A DNA stretch of 38,734 bases, from NCBI RefSeq assembly GCF_007896895.1, contig NZ_VOGW01000006.1, positions 50,864-89,597 of the forward strand, given 5' to 3'. Below the pieces are notes generated by a model, which did no database searches, was not told the DNA's origin, and saw nothing but the letters and a program-made list of their open reading frames with translations. Both the position numbers and the translations under genes were made by a program. The first letter of the stretch is position 1, and each line of letters begins with the position of its first letter. Shown one piece after another: positions 16,175 through 24,708 of this stretch. Source of the stretch: Streptomyces misionensis. GTDB taxonomy: Bacteria; Actinomycetota; Actinomycetes; Streptomycetales; Streptomycetaceae.

Positions 16175-18688
16175 TCACAGCTGGCCGACATCGGTGACGC
16201 GTACGACCGCACGGCCCTCGGCGTCCGAGGCCGCGAGGTCGACCTCCGCGCTGATGCCCCAGTCGTGGTCGCCGTTGGGGTCGTCGAAGATCTGGCGGAC
16301 CCGCCAGAGGCCGTTCTCCGGCTCCTCCTTGATGACCAGCAGTTTGGGGCCGCGGGCGTCGGGTCCGGTGCCGAGGTCGTCGTACTCGTCCCAGTACTTG
16401 TCCATCGCCTCGCCCCACGCGTCGGCGTCCCAGCCGGACTCGGCGTCCATCTCGCCCAGTTCCTCCACCTGGTCCAGCGCGGCCAGTTCCACGCGGCGGA
16501 AGAGCGCGTTGCGGACCAGCACCCGGAAGGCACGCGCGTTGGTGGTGACGGGCTTGACCTCGTCGGCCTTCTCCTGCGCCTGCTCGGCGGTCATCTCCTC
16601 GGGGTTCGCCAACTGCTCCCACTCGTCCAGCAGGCTGGAGTCCACCTGGCGCACCATCTCGCCGAGCCACTCGATCAGGTCCTGCAGATCCTCGGACTTC
16701 AGGTCGTCCGGGATGGTGTGGTCGAGGGTCTTGTAGGCGCTGGCGAGGTAACGCAGCACGATGCCCTCGGTGCGGGCCAGCTCGTAGAAGGACACCAACT
16801 CGGTGAAGGAAAGCGCCCGTTCGTACATGTCGCGGACGACCGACTTCGGCGACAGCGGGTGGTCGCCGACCCAGGGGTGGCTCTTGCGGTAGGTGTTGTA
16901 GGCGTGGAACAGCAGCTCTTCCAGGGGCTTCGGGTAGGTGACGTCCTGGAGGCGCTCCATGCGCTCCTCGTACTCGACGCCGTCGGCCTTCATCGCGGCC
17001 ACGGCCTCGCCGCGCGCCTTGTTCTGCTGGGCGACGAGGATCTGCCGCGGGTCGTCCAGGGTGGACTCGACCACGGAGACCATGTCGAGAGCGTAGGGCG
17101 GCGACTCGGGGTCGAGGAGTTCGAACGCGGCCAGAGCGAAGGTCGACAGCGGCTGGTTGAGCGCGAAGTCCTGCTGGAGGTCGACCGTGAGCCGGACGAT
17201 GCGGCCCTCGGCGTCCGGCTTGTTGAGCTTCTCCACGATGCCGCCGTCGAGCAGCGAACGGTAGATCGCGATCGCCCGTCGGATGTGCCGCAGCTGCTGC
17301 TTGCGCGGTTCGTGGTTGTCCTCAAGGAGATGGCGCATCGCCTCGAACGCATTGCCCGGGCGGGCGATCACCGACAGCAGCATGGTGTGCGTCACCCGGA
17401 AACGGGACGTCAGCGGCTCCGGTTCCGAGTCGATCAGCTTCTGGAAGGTGTTCTCCGTCCAGGCGACAAAGCCCTCCGGCGCCTTCTTGCGCACCACCTT
17501 GCGCCGCTTCTTCGGGTCGTCGCCCGCCTTCGCCAGCGCCTTCTCGTTCTCGATGACGTGCTCCGGCGCCTGTGCGACGACAAGGCCGGCCGTGTCGAAG
17601 CCCGCCCGGCCCGCACGGCCCGCGATCTGGTGGAACTCACGCGCCCGCAGGGTGCGCACGCGGCTGCCGTCGTACTTGGTCAGCGCGGTGAACAGCACGG
17701 TGCGGATGGGCACGTTGACGCCGACACCGAGCGTGTCCGTGCCGCAGATGACCTTCAGCAGACCGGCCTGGGCGAGCTTCTCCACCAGGCGCCGGTACTT
17801 GGGCAGCATCCCGGCGTGGTGCACACCGATGCCGTGCCGGACGTAGCGGGAGAGGTTGCGGCCGAACTTCGTGGTGAAGCGGAAGTTGCCGATCAGCTCG
17901 GCGATCTGGTCCTTCTCCTCGCGCGAGCACATGTTGATGCTCATGAGCGCCTGGGCCCGCTCCACGGCCTGCGCCTGGGTGAAGTGGACGATGTACACCG
18001 GAGCCTGCTTGCTCTCCAGCAGCTCGGTGAGCGTCTCGGTGAGCGGGGTCAGCTTGTACTCGTAGGAGAGCGGCACCGGGCGGGTCGCCGAGCGGACCAC
18101 CGAGGTGGGTCGCCCGGTGCGACGGGTGAGGTCCTTCTCGAAGAAGGAAACATCGCCCAAAGTGGCCGACATCAGGATGAACTGCGCCTGGGGCAGCTCC
18201 AGCAGCGGGATCTGCCAGGCCCAGCCGCGGTCGCCCTCCGCGTAGAAGTGGAACTCGTCCATGACGACCTGGCCCACATCCGCGTGCTTGCCGTCGCGCA
18301 GCGCGATCGAGGCCAGCACCTCGGCGGTGCAGCAGATCACGGGAGCGTCGGCGTTCACGGAGGCGTCGCCGGTGAGCATGCCGACGTTCTCGGTGCCGAA
18401 CAGCTTGCACAGCTCGAAGAACTTCTCCGACACCAGTGCCTTGATCGGCGCCGTGTAGAAGGTGACCTCGTCCCGGGCCAGCGCCGCGAAGTGCGCACCA
18501 GCGGCGATCATGCTCTTGCCGGAGCCCGTGGGCGTGGAGACGATCACGTTCGCCCCGGACACGGCTTCGATCAGCGCCTCTTCCTGGTGGGGGTAGAGGG
18601 TGAGGCCGCGCTCCTGGGCCCACGACTCGAAGGCTTCGTACAGGGCGTCGGGGTCGGCGGTCGGCGGCAGCTGATCGATGAGGGTCAC
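16175..18688 (-). CDS. DEAD/DEAH-box helicase with DUF3516
   Basis: 837-aa superfamily 2 helicase related to the Ski2/Mtr4/HelY group. The Q-like region is LYPHQEEALIEAV (about 31-43). Walker A is STPTGSGKS (about 51-59), motif II is MDEFH (143-147), motif III is SAT (174-176), and motif VI is HQIAGRAGRAG (about 345-355). The remaining ~430 residues correspond to the DUF3516 C-terminal module found in actinobacterial members. RNA unwinding is the likely role; the substrate is unknown. The GTG at 18688 follows TGGGAG closely; the frame stays open to 18781 without better support. tesB follows 19 bp downstream. Confidence 0.92.
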   Translation of the reverse strand: MTLIDQLPPTADPDALYEAFESWAQERGLTLYPHQEEALIEAVSGANVIVSTPTGSGKSMIAAGAHFAALARDEVTFYTAPIKALVSEKFFELCKLFGTENVGMLTGDASVNADAPVICCTAEVLASIALRDGKHADVGQVVMDEFHFYAEGDRGWAWQIPLLELPQAQFILMSATLGDVSFFEKDLTRRTGRPTSVVRSATRPVPLSYEYKLTPLTETLTELLESKQAPVYIVHFTQAQAVERAQALMSINMCSREEKDQIAELIGNFRFTTKFGRNLSRYVRHGIGVHHAGMLPKYRRLVEKLAQAGLLKVICGTDTLGVGVNVPIRTVLFTALTKYDGSRVRTLRAREFHQIAGRAGRAGFDTAGLVVAQAPEHVIENEKALAKAGDDPKKRRKVVRKKAPEGFVAWTENTFQKLIDSEPEPLTSRFRVTHTMLLSVIARPGNAFEAMRHLLEDNHEPRKQQLRHIRRAIAIYRSLLDGGIVEKLNKPDAEGRIVRLTVDLQQDFALNQPLSTFALAAFELLDPESPPYALDMVSVVESTLDDPRQILVAQQNKARGEAVAAMKADGVEYEERMERLQDVTYPKPLEELLFHAYNTYRKSHPWVGDHPLSPKSVVRDMYERALSFTELVSFYELARTEGIVLRYLASAYKTLDHTIPDDLKSEDLQDLIEWLGEMVRQVDSSLLDEWEQLANPEEMTAEQAQEKADEVKPVTTNARAFRVLVRNALFRRVELAALDQVEELGEMDAESGWDADAWGEAMDKYWDEYDDLGTGPDARGPKLLVIKEEPENGLWRVRQIFDDPNGDHDWGISAEVDLAASDAEGRAVVRVTDVGQL

Positions 18689-18833
18689 GCTCCCATCTTG
18701 CCTGGCCTCCTCCCCGATCGGGGAATCGGCTGTGGCCGGCAAGATCACGACAGCTACGCTGTGTCGCCGACGACGCGTCACGGCACCAGATCAACTGGAC
18801 AGTGGCAAAAGAGGAATGGGGCGGGAAGCGGCC

Positions 18834-19628
18834 ATGATGGGACCAGCACACTCACTGTCGGGAGCCGCGGCCTGGCTCGGGATCGGAGCGGCCGCCGCCG
18901 CGGCCGATCACCCGATGCCCTGGCCGGTCCTCCTGGTCGGCGCCCTGATCTGCGCGGGCGCCGCGCTCGCCCCGGACCTCGACCACAAGGCGGCCACCAT
19001 CTCGCGGGCCTTCGGGCCGATCTCGCACCGGCTCTGCGAGATCGTCGACAAGCTCTCCTACGCCGTGTACAAGGCGACCAGGAAGAAGGGCGACCCGCGC
19101 CGCTCCGGTGGCCATCGCACGCTGACCCACACCTGGGTGTGGGCGGTCCTCATCGGCGCCGGCTGCTCCGCCGTGGCGTACACCGGGGGCCGCTGGGGCG
19201 TGCTGGCGATCCTGTTCGTGCACATGGTGCTGGCGATCGAGGGCCTGCTGTGGCGGGCGGCCCGGGGCTCCAGCAGCGACGTCCTGGTGTGGCTGCTGGC
19301 GGCTGCCACCGCATGGATACTCGCGGGAATTCTCGACCAGCCCGGAAACGGCTCGGACTGGCTGTTCAGCGAGCCCGGTCAGCAGTACCTGTGGCTGGGC
19401 CTGCCGATCGTGCTGGGCGCGCTGGTGCACGACATCGGGGACGCGCTGACGGTGTCGGGCTGCCCGATCCTGTGGCCCATTCCGCTGGGCCGCAAGCGCT
19501 GGTACCCGGTGGGGCCGCCGAAGGCCATCCGGTTCCGGGCCGGCAGCTGGGTCGAGCTGAAGGTGCTGATGCCCGTGTTCATGCTGCTCGGCGGAGTGGG
19601 CTGTGCGGCGGCCCTCAATGTGATCTGA
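18834..19628 (+). CDS. YdjM-type membrane-bound metal-dependent hydrolase
   Basis: 264-aa polytopic protein of the YdjM/LexA-regulated putative hydrolase family (PF04307). Conserved metal-binding-style residues appear in GPAHSLSG (about 3-10), ALAPDLDHKAATIS (about 42-55), GGHRTLTHTW (about 89-98) and LVHDIGDALT (about 199-208). About five hydrophobic segments alternate with these. The enzymatic reaction is not established for the family. I prefer the ATG at 18834 because GGGAAG precedes it; 18816 has GAGGA directly abutting. It is divergent from the helicase (145-bp gap). Confidence 0.85.
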   Translation: MMGPAHSLSGAAAWLGIGAAAAAADHPMPWPVLLVGALICAGAALAPDLDHKAATISRAFGPISHRLCEIVDKLSYAVYKATRKKGDPRRSGGHRTLTHTWVWAVLIGAGCSAVAYTGGRWGVLAILFVHMVLAIEGLLWRAARGSSSDVLVWLLAAATAWILAGILDQPGNGSDWLFSEPGQQYLWLGLPIVLGALVHDIGDALTVSGCPILWPIPLGRKRWYPVGPPKAIRFRAGSWVELKVLMPVFMLLGGVGCAAALNVI

Positions 19629-19642
19629 GCCCGTCCTCCGCC

Positions 19643-19906
19643 TCAGGTGGCGGCGCCCGGGTCCGTCCCGCCGTAGCGGCGCTCGAACCGGGCGATGCGG
19701 CCCTCGGTGTCGACCGCGCGGGCCTTGCCGGTGTAGAAGGGGTGGCTCTCCGAGGAGATCTCCACGTCGATCACCGGATAGCTCTGGCCGTCGTCCCAGT
19801 CGATGGTCTGCTCGCTCTGCGCGGTGGACCGGGTCAGGAACGCGTATCCGGCGGCGCGGTCGCGGAAGACCACGGGGTGGTAGTCGGGGTGCTTGTCCTG
19901 CTGCAT
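19643..19906 (-). CDS. rpmE2: 50S ribosomal protein L31 type B (zinc-independent)
   Basis: 87-aa L31 paralogue of the large ribosomal subunit. [11 protein letters not shown] (about 6-16) and [13 protein letters not shown] (about 50-62) are diagnostic of type B L31. There is no cysteine at all, so the CxxC zinc ribbon of type A L31 is absent; such C-minus paralogues replace the zinc form during zinc limitation in many bacteria, under Zur. I see no obvious AT-rich Zur box in the 60 bp upstream. The ATG at 19906 follows GAGGAG. It follows the DUF5709 gene on the same strand. Confidence 0.96.
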   Translation of the reverse strand: MQQDKHPDYHPVVFRDRAAGYAFLTRSTAQSEQTIDWDDGQSYPVIDVEISSESHPFYTGKARAVDTEGRIARFERRYGGTDPGAAT

Positions 19907-19966
19907 GGCGGCTCCTCGTGCGGGGCGGTCGGGCGGGGTGCGGGCGGGTCGGCCGGGGACCGCGGG

Positions 19967-20437
19967 TCACCCGGAGACGGAGTCCTCGTCCACGATGTGC
20001 ATCGCGGCCTCCTCGGCGGAGGCGGCGGCGCCGTCGATACCGACATCGCTGGCCACGAGGGCGGCCTCCTCGTCCTCGTGCACCCCCTCGTCGGGGGCCA
20101 CCAGCCGGCCGGAGCGAAGGTCGCCGACCTCGTTGTCGAGGAGTTCCCCGTCGGTTCCCGTGCAGTCACCGATGCCGTCGTCGTCGGGGATGCCGCGGTC
20201 GGGTGTCTCCTCGGCGAGCCGCTGGTCGAGGGTCTCGCCCGCATGACGCTCCGCCGCGGTCACACCGTTGTGCTCCACCGCCCACGGCCGCTCCGGGGGC
20301 GACCAGCCGCGGTCGAGGGGGTCGTCGACGCCGTCGAAGTCCAGAGTGTCCTCGACGTCGAGCACTCCCGAGTCCTCCCGGATCTCCGAGGGATCGGGCT
20401 GGTAGACGTCGTCCCCCCAGCTGTCGGCGCTGTCCAC
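19967..20437 (-). CDS. DUF5709 family acidic protein
   Basis: 156-aa very acidic soluble protein. The pattern DDVYQPDPSEIREDSGVLDVED (in the region 7-28), PLDRGWSPPERPWAVEHNGVTA (in the region 37-59), AGETLDQRLAEE and GRLVAPDEGVHEDEEA, ending with VASDVGIDGAAASAEEAAMH, is that of the actinobacterial DUF5709 family, for which no function is known. The GTG at 20437 has GGAGG five nt upstream and starts the conserved region; the open frame to 20605 lacks support. It precedes rpmE2 by 60 bp and may share its transcript. Confidence 0.88.
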   Translation of the reverse strand: MDSADSWGDDVYQPDPSEIREDSGVLDVEDTLDFDGVDDPLDRGWSPPERPWAVEHNGVTAAERHAGETLDQRLAEETPDRGIPDDDGIGDCTGTDGELLDNEVGDLRSGRLVAPDEGVHEDEEAALVASDVGIDGAAASAEEAAMHIVDEDSVSG

Positions 20438-20603
20438 GACTACCTCCAGGTGGTGAGGACGGCCGGGTGCCGCCGAAACGGGCGGCGGGCCGTCGGCACG
20501 CACGGCACGGATGTCACCCGGCGCCCACCAGGTGGTTTTCGGGCGAAACCCGACGCTGTGCCCTTCTCCAGACTTCCACTGCTGCTCACCACCGCGCAAC
20601 GGC

Positions 20604-20634
20604 ACGGGCCCCGAGCGGCTGCCTCGGGGCCCGT
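20604..20634. terminator. Strong stem-loop after the ABC operon
   Basis: ACGGGCCCCGAG (20604-20615), a 7-nt loop, and CTCGGGGCCCGT (20623-20634) make a perfect 12-bp stem. It lies 14 bp beyond the stop of the last ABC gene (20648), so it is a likely intrinsic terminator for that operon. Confidence 0.8.
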
Positions 20635-20647
20635 CCGCACCGGGTGC

Positions 20648-22429
20648 TCAGCCGTGCCAGGAGCGCCACAGGGCCGCGTACGCGCCGTCCGCGGCGACCA
20701 GGTCGTCGTGGCTGCCCAGCTCGGTGATGCGGCCGCTCTCCACGACGGCGATCGCGTCGGCGTCGTGGGCGGTGTGCAGGCGGTGGGCGATGGCGACGAC
20801 CGTGCGCCCGTCGAGGACGCGGGCCAGGGAGCGCTCCAGGTGACGGGCCGCGCGTGGGTCGAGGAGCGAGGTCGCCTCGTCCAGGACCAGCGTGTGCGGA
20901 TCGGCCAGCACCAGTCGGGCCAGCGCGACCTGCTGGGCCTGCGCCGGAGTCAGCGCCGACCCGCCGGACCCGACCTCGGTGTCCAGGCCCTCGTCCAGCG
21001 CCCGTGCCCAGCCGTCGGCGTCCACGGCACCGAGGGCCGCCCACAGCTCGGCGTCGGTGGCGCCGGTGCGGGCCAGCAGGAGGTTGTCGCGCAGGGAACC
21101 GACGAAGACATGGTGCTCCTGGTTGACCAGGGCGACGTGCGAGCGCACGTGTTCGGCGGGCATCCGGGACAGTTCGGCACCGCCGAGGGTGACCCGGCCG
21201 TCCCGGGGCGCGTAGATCCCGGCGAGCAGCCGGCCCAGGGTGGACTTGCCCGCGCCCGAAGGGCCGACCAGGGCGAGCCGGGTGCCCGGCGGGACCCGGA
21301 GGGAGACCTCGCGCAGCACGTCGACGCCCTCGCGGTAGCCGAAGCGCACCCGCTCGGCGTGCACCTCCCGCCCGTCGGGGGCCACCGACGCGTCCCCCGC
21401 GTCCGGCTCGATCTCCCGGACACCGACCAGGCGGGCGAGCGAGACCTGGGCCACCTGCACCTCGTCGTACCAGCGCAGGATCAGGTTCACCGGGTCGACG
21501 AGCATCTGCGCGATCAACGCGCCCGTGGTCAGCTGGCCCACCCCGAGCCAGCCGTGCAGGACCAGCACACCGCCGACCATCAGGACCGAGCCGAGGACGA
21601 GGACGTGGACGGTGTTGATCACCGGGAAAAGCACGGACCGCAGCCACAGTGTGTAGCGCTCCCATCCGGTCCACGCCTTGATCCGCTGCTCCGACAGGGC
21701 GATACGGCGGGCGCCCAGGCGGTGTGCCTCGATGGTGTGTCCCGCGTCCACGGTCTCGGCGAGCGCGGCGGCGACGGCGGCGTATCCGGCGGCCTCCGAG
21801 CGGTAGGCGGAGGGTGCCCGCTTGAAGTACCAGCGGCAGCCGACCACCAGCACCGGCGCGGCGATCAGCACCGCCGCCGCGAGCGGCGGGGCCGTGACCA
21901 CGAGTCCGCCGAGCAGCAGCAGCGCCCAGACGACTCCGATCGCCAGTTGCGGCACGGCCTCGCGCATGGCGTTGGCCAACCGGTCGATGTCCGTGGTGAT
22001 CCGGGAGAGCAGGTCCCCCGTGCCCGCCCGTTCCAGTACGCCGGGCGGCAGTCCGACCGAGCGGACGAGGAAGTCCTCGCGCAGATCGGCGAGCATCCGT
22101 TCGCCGAGCATGGCGCCCCGCAGCCGCACCTGCCGGACGAACCCCGCCTGCACGACGAGCGCCAGCACGAACAGCGCGACGGTCAGGCCCAGACGCAGTT
22201 CCCCTGTACCGTCCGACACCCGCTGGACCAGGCCGCCGAGCAGGTAGGGGCCCACCATGGACGCGATCACGGCCACCGTGTTGACGGTGATGAGCAGCAG
22301 GAAGGCCCGGCGGTGCCGGCGGAACAGCTCGGCGACATAGGCGCGTACGGTCGAGGCCGCGCCGACGGGCAGGGTGGTGGCGGTGGTCGGGGCCGCCGGG
22401 TCGTACGCCGGTGGCGCAACGCCGATCAT
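20648..22429 (-). CDS. ABC exporter half-transporter B (degenerate signature motif)
   Basis: 593-aa type IV ABC exporter subunit with a six-helix membrane domain (about 30-330) and a C-terminal ATPase. Walker A is canonical (VGPSGAGKST, about 386-395), Walker B is TLVLDEATSLLD with the catalytic Glu, and the switch His is present in IAHRLHT. The signature motif, usually LSGGQ, reads LTPAQ (about 492-496). The ATG at 22429 overlaps the stop of the upstream ABC gene by 4 bp (ATGA), with GAGGAG before it, so the two are translationally coupled and almost certainly heterodimerise. The substrate is not evident. Confidence 0.93.
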   Translation of the reverse strand: MIGVAPPAYDPAAPTTATTLPVGAASTVRAYVAELFRRHRRAFLLLITVNTVAVIASMVGPYLLGGLVQRVSDGTGELRLGLTVALFVLALVVQAGFVRQVRLRGAMLGERMLADLREDFLVRSVGLPPGVLERAGTGDLLSRITTDIDRLANAMREAVPQLAIGVVWALLLLGGLVVTAPPLAAAVLIAAPVLVVGCRWYFKRAPSAYRSEAAGYAAVAAALAETVDAGHTIEAHRLGARRIALSEQRIKAWTGWERYTLWLRSVLFPVINTVHVLVLGSVLMVGGVLVLHGWLGVGQLTTGALIAQMLVDPVNLILRWYDEVQVAQVSLARLVGVREIEPDAGDASVAPDGREVHAERVRFGYREGVDVLREVSLRVPPGTRLALVGPSGAGKSTLGRLLAGIYAPRDGRVTLGGAELSRMPAEHVRSHVALVNQEHHVFVGSLRDNLLLARTGATDAELWAALGAVDADGWARALDEGLDTEVGSGGSALTPAQAQQVALARLVLADPHTLVLDEATSLLDPRAARHLERSLARVLDGRTVVAIAHRLHTAHDADAIAVVESGRITELGSHDDLVAADGAYAALWRSWHG

Positions 22430-24237
22430 GCGCTCTCCTCGATCTCTTCCAGTTCCCTGAAGGCGTCCCGCAGCACACCCTCGTCGTCCGTCTCCCGGGT
22501 CACCACGGCCCGGTACCGGGGCTCGGCGTCGAACAGTTCGCGGTGCGTGCCGCTCGCCACGGCCTCGCCCTCGTGGACCAGGACCACCTGGTCCGCGCGG
22601 TCGAGCAGCAGCGGCGATGAGGTGAACACCACCGTGGTGCGCCCCGAGCGCAGCCGGCGCAGACCGTCCGCGATCCGCGCCTCGGTGTGCGAGTCGACCG
22701 CCGACGTCGGCTCGTCCAGCACCAGCACCTCCGGGTCGGTGATCAGGGACCGGGCCAGCGCGAGCCGCTGGCGCTGGCCGCCGGAGAGGGAACGGCCGCG
22801 CTCGGTGATGCGGGCGTCCATCGGTTCGGCGGCGTCCAGGGACCCCTGCACCAGCGCGTCCAGGACGTCCTCGCACTGCGCGGCCGCGAGCGCCTCGTCG
22901 GCCGGGACGGCACCGGACGCCGGCACGTCGAGCAGTTCCCGCAGGGTGCCGGAGAGCAGCACCGGGTCCTTGTCCTGGACGAGGACGGCGGTCCGGGCGA
23001 CCTCCAGCGGGAGCTCGTCCAGGGGCGTGCCGCCGAGCAGGACCGAGCGGCCCAGTTCCGTGGGGTGGCCGCCGAGCCGCTCCGCGAGCCGCCCGGCCGC
23101 GTCCGGGTCGCCGCACACCACGGCGGTGAGCCGGCCGGCCGGGGCGACCAGCCCGGTGGCGGGGTCGTGCAGCTCCCCGCGGGGCACTTCGGCGAGACCG
23201 CCGCCCGCTGTGGCGTCGGTGCCGCCGGCGTCGGCCGCGGCCGGCCGGCGCAGCGACAGCACGCGCGCGGTGCGCGTGGCCGAGGGACGGGAGAAGGAAT
23301 AGGACATGGCGATCTCTTCGAAATGCTGCAACGGGTAGCTGAGCACCATCACCGCGCTGTAGACGGTGACCAGTTCGCCGACGGTGATGCGGCCCTGGCG
23401 GGCCAGCTGGACGCCGTACCAGACGACCGCGATCAGCAGCAGGCCCGGCAGCAGCACCTGGACGGCGGAGATCAGGGACCACATCCGGGCGCTGCGCACC
23501 GCCGCGTGCCGCACCTCCTGGGAGGCGCGGCGGTAGCGGTCGAGGAACAGTTCCTCACCGCCGATGCCGCGCAGCACCCGCAGTCCGGCGACGGTGTCCG
23601 AGGCGAGTTCGGTGGCCCGGCCCGCCTTCTCGCGCTGCACGTCGGCGCGGCGTGTCGCGCGCGGCAGCAGCGGCAGTACCGCGAGTGCCACGACGGGCAG
23701 TCCGGCGGCGACGACCGCGCCGAGCGAGGGCTGGTAGACGAGGAGGCCGACGCAGACGAGGACGACGGTGAGCGCGGCGGCGGTGAAACGGGACACCGCC
23801 TCCACGAACCAGCCGATCTTCTCCACATCGCCGGTGGACACGGCGACCACTTCGCCGGCCGCCACCCGTCGGGTCAGCGTCGAGCCCAGCTCGGCCGCCT
23901 TGCGCGCGAGCAGTTGCTGGACGCGGGCGGCCGCGGTGATCCAGTTGGTGACGGCGGCCCGGTGCAGAAAGGTGTCGCCCACCGCAACGGCCGTCCCGCA
24001 CAGCAGCATCAGCGCGCCCGTCAGCGCCAGCCGCTCGCCGGACCGGTCGACGACCGCCTGCACGGCGAGGCCCACGCAGAAGGGCAGCGCGGAGACGGCG
24101 ACGAAGTGGAGCAGCCCCCAGGCCAGCGCCTTCAGCTGGCCGCCCAGCTGGTTGCGCCAGAGCCACCACAGAAGTCGGGGACCCGAGCGCGCGTCGGGCA
24201 CGCCCGGGTCGGGATAGGGAAGGTCTTGAATCTGCAT
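22426..24237 (-). CDS. ABC exporter half-transporter A (degenerate Walker A)
   Basis: 603-aa partner of the downstream ABC gene. The membrane domain spans about 25-310. In the ATPase, the position of Walker A reads VVCGDPDAAGRL (about 368-379), with no GK[ST], so nucleotide phosphate binding there should be lost. The signature LSGGQRQRLALARS (about 484-497) and Walker B VLVLDEPTSAVD are intact, while the switch His is replaced (VFTSSPLLL). It therefore supplies a good signature to its partner's Walker A but no catalytic half of its own. The ATG at 24237 begins the conserved protein; the frame is open to a TTG at 24303. Confidence 0.92.
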   Translation of the reverse strand: MQIQDLPYPDPGVPDARSGPRLLWWLWRNQLGGQLKALAWGLLHFVAVSALPFCVGLAVQAVVDRSGERLALTGALMLLCGTAVAVGDTFLHRAAVTNWITAAARVQQLLARKAAELGSTLTRRVAAGEVVAVSTGDVEKIGWFVEAVSRFTAAALTVVLVCVGLLVYQPSLGAVVAAGLPVVALAVLPLLPRATRRADVQREKAGRATELASDTVAGLRVLRGIGGEELFLDRYRRASQEVRHAAVRSARMWSLISAVQVLLPGLLLIAVVWYGVQLARQGRITVGELVTVYSAVMVLSYPLQHFEEIAMSYSFSRPSATRTARVLSLRRPAAADAGGTDATAGGGLAEVPRGELHDPATGLVAPAGRLTAVVCGDPDAAGRLAERLGGHPTELGRSVLLGGTPLDELPLEVARTAVLVQDKDPVLLSGTLRELLDVPASGAVPADEALAAAQCEDVLDALVQGSLDAAEPMDARITERGRSLSGGQRQRLALARSLITDPEVLVLDEPTSAVDSHTEARIADGLRRLRSGRTTVVFTSSPLLLDRADQVVLVHEGEAVASGTHRELFDAEPRYRAVVTRETDDEGVLRDAFRELEEIEESA

Positions 24238-24393
24238 GACGTCCAGACGGCTCGTGACAGCGTGTCGGGGAGGGACGGCAGCCGACAGGGCTGCCCGGGA
24301 CAAGCCGTGAAAGGTTCGCGTCGCAGAGTGGTGAATTTCAAACGGTTTTCCCGCCGAACGGGCGCCATGGAGGCAAGCGCGGGTGCGGATCGG

Positions 24394-24421
24394 CGGTGAG
24401 CGGTGAGCGGTGAGCGGTGAG
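24394..24421. repeat. Tandem heptamer CGGTGAG x4
   Basis: Four perfect head-to-tail copies of CGGTGAG in the 471-bp region (24238-24708) upstream of the ABC operon. It lies just downstream of the truncated remnant at 24473-24598. It may be a slippage product; no function is evident. Confidence 0.8.
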
Positions 24422-24472
24422 CGGCGCGCAACCGCGTCCCGGCCGGGGCGAGGCCGTTGTCAGTGGCTCCCG

Positions 24473-24598
24473 TCAGACGCCGGATCCCCGTGCTTCGTGG
24501 GAGGCATCACCGAGAGGGGCCGGGGTGTGATCGGCGGGGATCTCCTGCATGGAGGTGAGGTCATCGGGCAGGCGGACGAGAAGTACGTCCCAGCTCAT
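24473..24598 (-). pseudogene. Truncated remnant of a small conserved protein (41 codons)
   Basis: From the ATG at 24598, preceded by AAAGG, the minus strand encodes MSWDVLLVRLPDDLTSMQEI and continues for about ten more plausible residues before a non-conserved end and a TGA. From memory, this opening resembles the N-terminus of a small actinobacterial protein family of over 100 aa with consensus MSWDVLLLRLP..., whose function I do not know. Here only the first ~31 residues look preserved, so I read it as a truncated gene. A genuine short protein is the alternative. The rest of the 471-bp gap holds the heptamer repeat and a terminator. Confidence 0.5.
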
Positions 24599-24648
24599 GG
24601 CGGCCTTTCACATAGCGCTTGGTGTGCTCCTCCGGTCCGTCATGGGTG

Positions 24649-24690
24649 GACCGCGCCCCTGCCCGGGAGGGGGCGGGGCGGGGCGCGGTC
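24649..24690. terminator. Long G+C-rich stem-loop after the amidase gene
   Basis: GACCGCGCCCCTGCCCG (24649-24665) and CGGGGCGGGGCGCGGTC (24674-24690) are complementary over 17 positions with one mismatch around an 8-nt loop. It lies 18 bp past the amidase stop (24709). Confidence 0.75.
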
Positions 24691-24708
24691 AAGGGTGGCC
24701 GGGTGGTG

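Noticed and set aside
19907..19966. A Zur box upstream of the zinc-independent L31
   Set aside because: The 60-bp gap is uniformly G+C-rich with no TGAAAATGATTTTCA-like dyad. If Zur acts here it would have to be upstream of DUF5709.
15845..23302. A 2485-codon open frame on the plus strand
   Set aside because: It is antisense to tesB, the helicase, L31, DUF5709 and both ABC genes. High GC removes stop codons; its translation is low-complexity Arg/Gly/Ser sequence with no domain.
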